From NCBI GenBank assembly GCA_018105865.1, contig CM030833.1:16565381-16629380 (forward strand): 64,000 nucleotides of DNA, in the 5' to 3' direction. This DNA is from Metaphire vulgaris (lineage: Eukaryota > Annelida > Clitellata > Crassiclitellata > Megascolecidae). A program made the translations under genes and the position numbers. Under the pieces are notes generated by a model. It saw only the letters and a program-made list of their open reading frames with translations, did not search any database and was not told the origin of the DNA. Of this stretch, positions 32,601-42,600 are shown piece after piece; position 1 is the first letter of the stretch, and every line of letters begins with the position of its first letter.

Positions 32601-35600
32601 TTTGTTTCGTATAGACGAGCGCTCAACATGCAAAGGTGGAGGTCGAGAAACCTGGGCCAGGCCATGATGAAGTGGGTAAGGCAATAGAACTATTTAAAAC
32701 TAGCCTATAGGCGACGAGAACTCTTAAATAAATGTTTGCGGATAAGCATCCACGCAGCTTTCTCTTCTCCGTCGACCGAAAGTTCGCAGGCTAGAATAGA
32801 AATGTACTGACTGGATGCGTAAGATGCGTGCTTACTAGTAATTAACGACGGTCGTCGGCACATTTTCCAGGTAAGCGCAGGACCATTGCGACGCATTCTG
32901 TAATTTTTGCTGCTTTTAAAACGATGCTTTCAATAGACTTGCCTTCAGTAGGAACTTCGCACCTGTACTGTACATCGGGAAATGTGTCTCAAACTAGACC
33001 CTGCTGTATAACCATATCCATATTATGTGCGCTGGTAGGCCTATATATAGTCCTATTGCGAATAGCATCTTAAGTGACTTGACAGACCTTACGTCTTATG
33101 TGCTAAATCATGGGTGTCAAACTCATTTCATATAGCATGCCACATAGAAGTCTTTGTGGTTGTCGCGGGGCTGATTTGTACAGAACATTAACGCGAACTA
33201 CAGTAGGCCTAGTGCACACAGCAGTATGCAAAAAGGCATGTTTATGAAATGTTTCAAAAAATTTTCTTTCATTTCTATCGTATTTAAAAACTGAGTTTCA
33301 GATGTGTAATTTCTCATTTTCATATCTGTACTTTTTGAACACACCTTAAATACAGTATTTCTGTTAAAGCATAACGTTTTTCGTGCATTCGGTCACAAAC
33401 ACGTGGGCCGGATGAAAAGCTTTCGCGGGCCGTATCCGGCCCGCGGGCCGTATGTTTGACACCCCTGGGCTAAATGAAAAGCCATTTTTCATTGTCTAAG
33501 CTTATTTTAATCTAGGCATGCATAGCGTTAGTATACCTGTAAAACTGCTATATTTAAAATGCACGCCTGCACGTTCATTCAACCTGTGGCAAATAAACAA
33601 ACTCAGAAATGTTGGCATACGATACAATATTGCGATGTGTTAAGGGGCTGTCTATTAATTACAAAATATGGGAGGAGGAGGTTTGAAGAAGTTTGAAAAT
33701 TGTTGACATGGGGGAGGGGTCAAGATAAATTTACGTAAATAATTTTATTTTTTACAATAAATTTAATCAATCAAAATATAGGAAATTAGTCGATGTATTT
33801 ATTGGTTCTCTGTGATACACAATCTCTCGTCCGTCAACAGCTCATCACTTTAATCCTTAACCGGTTGAGCTCTTACCTAGGGAGTCATAGTCGTGCATCA
33901 TCGTATTTTGTTTTTATTCGACGTATATTGTGGACTTTTTCAGTGGCGGCTCTAGGATTTGGCAAGTGAAGGGCCGTTGGGGGGCAACTTCTAATCATGG
34001 GGGGCCAACCATTTGTTGTTTAATGTATGTAGCATTAAGTATAGGGTCCCAACTGGGGAGGCCACTGGAGGGCCACGCTCTCAATAGGGGCACGGGCCCC
34101 CCTGCCCCCCGGTGGAGCCGCCACTGGACTTTTGTCGATTGTAGTCTCCTGCTTTTTAATATTGTTAGCCTGTAGGTGTAAGCAATTTTTACATAATTTT
34201 ATTAAGTGTCACTCAAAGTTTGACAGTTGCTGATAAGGGTGAGGGGTTAAAATTGTTTGCGCAATTAATGGACAACCCGTAGGCCTAACTGTACGGTGTC
34301 ACTGTCGTTTGTAGCACATGCCCTCTTGGATGACAAGAAGAGTGGTAAACCTTTATCGAGCGCCACCATGCAGTCGGTTGTGGTACGATGGCCCATTTTA
34401 CCAGTTATTAATAAAAGTTAATACTAACACTAGAGCTGCATCACAGAGGCTGCGCTAGGGGGTGGGTCCGAGGGTCCCCAGCCTCGGGGAGGGACACCCG
34501 AGCAAATTGTGCAAATCAGCAGAGAAATTTTTTTGGGGGGGAGGGGTAATGTGAGCCGGGTCCTGGATGTGTAGATTGAATTAGACCCACCCAGCCAAAA
34601 AAAACCAGCGCCGCCCCTGCTGCATCATGCATAGTAAAATATGCAGTAAGCAAAGGAAACATTATATTTGGGTCTAGTTGTGGCTTGCCTAGGCCAGAGC
34701 ATTGACTAATGCCATTGACAACATTCGTGTAAAGAATTTCAGTGATTTTGAGACGTCAACATGACATCGAACGTTGGTAAATAGGTAGCATTTTAAAATC
34801 GATTGTAGGCCCTAGGCATATAGCATTTAGAAAATAATGGAGTAGGCCTACTGCAAGTGAATACCCGCGAGAATGGGCCGAGATGGTGGGACACTCCCTC
34901 GTTGCTCTCTGTTCCGCTGTACGTGTCCGAAGTATTGCAGCTTCCTTCTTTTGCACTTGTCGAGGAACCGTCTTTCCGTGCCTGACATTTACAAAACCTC
35001 TTCATTGGGTTTCCTATCTTTCCAACTTATGCCTTGCATGGCACACAATGAGTACATTTCAAAAGCTTCTGTTCTTCTCTGTATTTTTCTTTCCAGAGTC
35101 CAACTTTCACATCCATATGATCAGTGATGGGCAACTAACTAAAAACATTAGTTAAACTAGAACTGAATTTAAACTAGAAATAAGTAGTTACACTTTTAGT
35201 TGCAAACTAACTTTCTAAAATAGTTAACTAAACTAAAAAATATAGTTAAACTTTTTGCAATTAATTTTACAACTATTTCCCAGGTATCAGGTAAGTGTTC
35301 ATAAAAATATAGACGATGCTCGCAACATGAACATATCAGTCAATGAACCATTAAAATAATTAATTATTGTCTATTTAATATTTAAGTCTTAGTCTAGACT
35401 GCAGGAACACAAGCTTGTCAAGTTTTTTTTGAAAAAATTACCCAAAAAAGTAGATTGAAAAGGGACTGTTATTGAGAATTCGGGACACGAACTAAAAAGT
35501 TTTAGTTAAACTGTTTAGTTATTAACTAAAATTGTTCAGTTAAACTAGCATTTTAACTAAGCTATTTATTTTTAATTAAACTATGAAGATAACTAAAACT

Positions 35601-36631
35601 GACCTGATGCTGACCTCTCTCTCCCAACATAATCCATTCTTTTGATTTGATGCAACATGCTTGAGGCAAAGTGTTTATTCTAGGCCTGTTTTTTGGGTGG
35701 GGGAATTCTCTCCAAGTTTTAAAATTCTCCCTCCTAAAAAAGTTGTATATGTTGGCTTGGAAGATGGAAATCCCCCCAAGCGTGGAGAGACAAATCTTGT
35801 CCCCCAAACATTTCAACCCCCCCCATGTCAAGGTGGCTAGAATAAACACCGCTTGAGGCGCAAAGGTTTTTGTAAGTTCCTTTAGCGTTTTAAACACTCC
35901 CCTACTACCGGTATTCCCTTTTATCGATTCCTCCTCCAATTCTTCGCATACTTTGTTGTAATAATTATTTTTATCCTGCTGTAAACTTTTCTGCACTTTT
36001 GCCTTTATCTATATATTTTTCTTTCAACTCTGTGGTTTTTGCCCCTTTCATCAATTCTCTCTTCCGTTGTACTAGTTGCAATGTTTCCTTTGTTACTATT
36101 AATGACGTTTTATGTTTGTCAACCTTTTGCGGGATTTCATTTAATCCTCCCATTAACTTCCTAGAAATTCATTGCATAACCCCACCAACTTCCTAAAAAT
36201 TCACTGCGTCCCCCACCAAGAATTCTTGGAACCGCCACTGCTGGAAAGGGCGCTCTTGTACGAGATACGAAAATAAGGCGTTACTGGAATACATCACTCA
36301 AACGACGTGTCGCTCCTGTTGCTCCGATGACCTACATTAACCAACACTATTTGATATAGCCTGTGTAGTGCAAATTCGTCTCAGATTCAAGCGCTGGCAT
36401 TTACAGAACTATTGTTGAAATCATTTTATTGTAGAGCATCATGAAACATTTGACTCAAATCTCTCATATAAAACAAGGTAGGCAAACTACTTACTAATCA
36501 GCAGTGGCGTAGCGACGGGGGGTATATCGGAATATATACCCCAAAATCAGTCTACCTTGAAGTTTTTTATGTGATTTATCTGTGGTTATATGTGATATAT
36601 GTGGTTTATAGTTAGGACCTATACCCGCCCC

Positions 36632-36681
<50 letters not shown>

Positions 36682-39600
36682 CCCCTAAATCAAATTCCTG
36701 GCTACGTCACTGCTATTCAGCAAAGTTTAAAACTAAGTTTAAGTTTAATCAGATATATTTTCGATAGCCATGCCATTCTATTGGACTTAATACAAAGCCC
36801 AGTTTCCCTAAAGTTGATGGTAGATGCATTTCGTATTCGCATAGATCGTAGGAGGGGAACGTATTGTGTTTTCAGATTTTGGCAAGCAAGTTGTGTGTCA
36901 TGACTTCCGAGCGAGGACCATGCACAATCAGGAATAATTTTACACCCCCAACAGCCCCCCCCAAATTTGAGGTCGACACCCCCAAAATTTGGTAATGTGA
37001 CAATGGTATGTATACAAAATGCATATTAATTAGCCCTAAACACCCCCAAATGGAGAAGGACACCTCCCAACTTTTATCCTGAGATTACCTTTTTTATTTT
37101 CAGCCTTTTTGTGACGTGACAACGTTTTTTTGCTTGTCAGATTTTTTCGAAAGAGATTTCCAAACTCCGACACCCCTCTCCCAGATTTTGTCGACACGCC
37201 CCCCCCCCAATCACAATCCTACAATCCTAAAAAATTAACCACTTCCAGATTTTCCCGACATCCCCCTCCAAATTCACAATCTTAGAAATAACCCTGTGCA
37301 CAATACTTCCAAACAATGAAACATTTTTACAGCCACTCGTGCACCAACGACACCTGCAAGGATTCTCAAATCCTAAGTTGAACAAAGTTTACTGGTATCT
37401 CCCATACTCGGAATCAAAAATCATACTGATTAATACCTCATAATTACGACTTCATGTACAACTTGATCTCCTAGCATGACGACCTCCAATCTACGCTGAC
37501 CAGTGACGTAGCTAGGAGATGCAGGGGAGCGGCCGCTCCTCTGAGCAGACTTTCAGAAGTTAGCCCCTTTTTCGGAAATGTAATAAATTAAAAAATCATA
37601 GCGCAAACAGGCTACGAGGCTCTCGGTCATAATGACAAACGTATCCAACTATCCATTACGTCTTGCTTTTTTGCTCGTCCAGACATTTTGTTTGACGCGA
37701 ATGCCGTGTGGCGTCCCCGTCGATTGGAAAGGTGGTGCTTTTTATGTAGGCCTATGCTCGCCGCCCCTCTGGTGCTAAGACCTGGTTACGCCACTGACGA
37801 TGACGGATGATGATTTGACATGTTGCAGAGCCTGCTGAGACGTTGCCAGCCGAGGATGACGTCGAGGTACTGAGACTGAACGCAAGAGCTATGATGGGTC
37901 TCCGGCGATGGAAGAAAAGAGCCGACGTAAGACTCGATTCGAAGGGACAGACGAATTTTACCGTCGATGCTTTCTCTCGTGTAAGTATCCAAGGCAAAAT
38001 ATAATAATTATATTATTGCACCCAGCAGCAGCAGCAGCAGCAGCAGCAATAGAGAATAAACCTGAATAATGTATATTGCACATGTATAGGCATACTTCTG
38101 AAGTTCTGAGCAGTAGCGTGCAGAAGGGGGCGGTGTAGCAGCGGCCCTGGGCGCCGACCAGATAAGGGGCGCCAAAATTGACTCGGTGACCTTTTTGCTC
38201 GTCAAAACTTTTTTATCGACTTGGCCCCGGGCGCCCCACCATTCTCTGCACGCCACCGCTTCTGAGTTCTGCCATGACCTCTACAGTCTACTGTACATGC
38301 AAGTCTGTCAGACGTTTACTTAACGCATTTAACGCATGTCATGTATTACCCAGCAAACTGTTAAGTAAGTAAAATCTCATGGATTTATATAGCGCTGTAG
38401 GAGAGTTAATTGTACAACAGTAGTTGCTTATTCTTAGGTGCTTAGCATTTCTTAAAATAGCTATGGGAAAGGCGAATGATCAGCCAGGCAATGGTCAATA
38501 TATCCGAAGGGCAGTGAGGTTAGGTTATTATAGCTATGGAGGAAGTAATTTTAGAAAAAGGAACTATTTAAGCTTAGATCAGAAGACACTAGGAGATAAT
38601 TCAGGAATTATGGGAAATGAGGATTCACATTTTATTGTTTTACTGTGTCTAAGGCTGCAGAGGGAAGCTGGGATCTAGTTCAAAGGTTCAGGTGCGGCGC
38701 ACAGATTTTCAGGGATGACTGATTTAGCGGGCGTGACAGAGTGAAATGAGATGATGATCGTGTGTGTCGAGGAGGATGAGGATGAGGATGAGGTGTTAAT
38801 AGTGTTCTAAAATAGACAGGTTTTGATGACTGAAGCGAGCTATATGGGACTGTTCATAAATGACGTCACCCACTTAGGAGGGAAGGGGGTTCAAACATTT
38901 GTGACGATGTGTGACGACGGGGAGGGGTTTTCAGAAATGTGACGTCACATAATACTAAATATTGTTATTAATAACGCAATGCTATGTTACCGCAAAGTTG
39001 AACGCATTCTACACTAATAATTCATTTTTTAAAAATAATTTGAAAAAGTTTCTGAATATCGCTTCAACTATGATAATTACAGTATAAGGAGTATTTTGAA
39101 AAGAATTCATTGCACTACCAATAGGGTCTATGTATCCCTGCCGGATGGGTCCGGATTGCCTACTGAAATGCGAGTCCTCGGCAGAAGCCAGGAACACTCT
39201 CTGAGGTTCCAGTTTAGATCTAATGCGTTACAATAGGGCAGTCAGAGAGTTGTCTGTACATTCAACTGTTTGATTTAAAAGCTGCAAATGAGCATCTGTA
39301 GCCCCCCCCCTATATGCAAAGACCTATTCGTACCGTACCGCGAAACATCATATATAGATTGTGTCAGACATGCAGTGATTTGAATAAGGATTGCAACGAG
39401 GATCAACCCTTCCCCAAAATCGACCGTTTGAATGTAGGCCTATGCCGTACTGTATGTTTCTCGGGACAAAAATACGAAAGTCGAGGATTTTGGCAAGAAA
39501 TAACTCTTCATGTGCTGTGGTTTCCAAAGGAATAAAAGAAAACAGTAGCTAGCGGAAGAATAATCTCAAAGCACATCGTGCAAACATCTGATCATGCATA

Positions 39601-42600
39601 TTAAGCTTATGACATGAATTCCCTATCATAATTATTGAAGCTTATTTGTTCGCTTGAAGCTAATAATAAACGATGTTAATCTAATTGCATTTAGGTTGAT
39701 GATTAATTAAGATTGCCTGAATTTCCTGGTGAGATTAACGCTTTTACGAATCAATTGTAGAATGCTCGGCATAACGAAGCACTGCACAGAAACATGGACG
39801 AATTGGCGACACAAGTACGATAACAGGCTTCGTAGTTGTTGCTCGCACGTCCACGCATTGGTCTTTGCAAATCTCTTTCTGTCAATTATATTTAGAGCTG
39901 TTACGGTTTCACCTCGTGCAATTTCGGTCGGTTTCGGTTCGGTTTTAACCGAAAACAGTGTTGTTTCAGTTATTGATTATTTTTCAGTTTCAGTTTCAGT
40001 TACAGTTATTGAAATTATTTTTCAGTTATAGTTACAGTTAAAGTTATTGTCATTTTTCAGTTATAGTTTCAGTTACAGTTATTTATTTTTCAGTTATTTC
40101 AGTTATTTTCAGTTAATCGACATTTAGCACATTAATGAAATTTAGACGTTATTTTTTAATACACAAAATAACACAATCACCCTGCTCTCAAATTAATTCA
40201 TTTAGCTTAAGGAACACACGATGTTCCAAGTTAGCAGACAGTCTGTTGCGTTTAGCAGCAGAGAGGTCCCCACACAGTTTTAAAGGGACTCAAAGTTTAG
40301 CAGATTTAACATACAGAAGCTTAAAACTTGCAATAGAGTGCGGTATGGCTGGTATGAGCGATAGTGGTTTAAGCATAGGCGAAATCCTACTAAACCACTT
40401 ACAAATACATTCCAGTTATTACTTTCTTCACTAGTATTTTAAATAAAAAAGATACTACTCACAGGATTCTCCTCCGCTCAGAGCGAAAACTAACTCTGCT
40501 TAAAACGATTTTTAAAATGTAAAAAACCTCAAATCTAGCGACGGAACTAGAACTACCGACGGAAGCAGGAAGAAAGAAATTCGCGTTGCATGGTGTTACC
40601 GCTACAACATTGCAAATATCCGCGTCTTTCGGAAAAACCAGAAATAGTACGCAACCATATATACAATTATTTTTCAGTTATTTTAGCTATTTCAGTTATT
40701 TATTTTTCAGTTATAGTTACAATTATAGTTATTGACATTTTTCAGTTATAGTTTCAGTTTCAGTTAACTGATTTGTTATTTTTCAGTTAACTGATATTTT
40801 AGTTTCAGTTAAAGTTAACTGAAACAACACTGACCGAAAACCGTGGTTTAGGTTCAGTTCGGTTTTTGAACATCACTAGAATGCGCAGCTTTTAAGCGTT
40901 AAAAATAGAGAAAGCGTCGTTTTTGTGTCATGTCTATGATGATTCAGCAGCACTGCCTATATGAGAAAGTGTTGTAAATTTTATGTAGATTTACTTTTAT
41001 GTAGCAATTATTGGCAATTGCATTAACTGAGAAGAGAAGGTGACTTAAAGTCGCGCATAATCATACATTATATATCTGCTATTCTTTACGAAAACTAGGC
41101 CTAACCGTCCAAATTTGCATGTTCAAAACCGCGGTTTCGGTTCGGTTTTAACCGAAAAACCGCTGTTTCGGTTCGGTTAACCGTAACAGCACTAATTATA
41201 CTTGATGAACTTTTATGAATAACTCAAACTCAAACGGACATCTATCTATTCAAGTTCACGGTACCTTCGTCATTCAACCGTAGGCATATTCTGTGGTCTT
41301 TCGCTGAATCTCTCATTATAATTACCGGTGATCTGTTGTATTCATCATCCATCACCAAACTTATTAACGTAACTCTTGTGTTTCTCTTCACTTTTCCCCA
41401 CTTTCTATTGTCTTCCTGATGTTGCTGTTAGAAAATGACTAATTCACTGAATTAACTTTAGGTCAAATGTTAATCCGGCAAGCTGTTATGAGTTTTACAA
41501 TAGGCCTAAAGATAACGATTTTTAGATTCTTAATAATCTGAAAATGAATTTTCGATATCGCTAGGCCTCAAGGTGGGTCTGAAATCCTCTCTATCGTAAA
41601 AACAATGGTCCCCAGAATACATTCCTCCTCATCTGTCAAATTATATTTCACCTTAGGACAGAGGTATTCGATTACATTTTATAAAGAGCAAATATTTTTC
41701 GTGACTGGTGCCCGAAGGTCAGATGCACAAAATGTTTCAGTTAAAAAATATAGTTTATAAGTAATAGAAGGCAGGCATTTATTGAAAACAAGACATTTAA
41801 CAAATATTAAGCAAGCATTTTTAAAAGGCTATTTAGCATCTCAATGTCTTCGCGGGCCACTTCTCTCCCACTGATCTGGCCCGCTGTCCGCCATTTGAAT
41901 ACCTCTGGTTTAGGCCTATTTAAAGCTTTCAATTGCAATCGCCTGATTGTAAATCAATAGTATCTGGGTAAATGAAGAGATTATTGGACATTTTAGCCTT
42001 TATTCACTGCATTTTATCTGGCTTTGCTTCAATATGCAATCGAGCTTAAGGTGACCATTTTTCTGAGAGTTAAAAACGAGACATCGTTCCCGTGCTTTCC
42101 AATCCCACCGCGCGCGCCTGACAGTGTCGTCATTCGTTGTTAGGGCCTATATATTGTCTCATATTCCAGAATTAGATTCTTTTAATGAATAAATCATGCA
42201 CACGTGCGTTTTAGAAATTAAACGATTAGACGTTGAGGTATCATGTAGGCCTGTGTAAAAAATTATTCAGACAGTTCACAGCAACGTTTGTAAACACATG
42301 CGACCTATCATTCTTAAAAGTTGCTCTGCATGCCTGCTTTTGTGGTGGGTGTCGGCCTATAGCTGCAAGCCAGAGACCAGTGCCGGATTACCCATTAGGC
42401 AGAGTAGGCAACTGCCTATGGGCCCTCGACTTTTAGGGGCCCCACAAGACAGTGACGAAAGAAATTGTTTACTTACTTATTCTTAATAAACAGTTAAATA
42501 CGTATTTATACAGACTACAGTGTACAGTGCTTGGCTTCTTAAATTCTTATTAATCTAATAATATCGTGTTGCTACATTTTACATTTTATGTCCTGGCACT

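Noticed and set aside
34873..35155. Cys- and Phe-rich plus frames suggesting a secreted peptide
   Set aside because: Antisense of a LINE reverse-transcriptase fragment.
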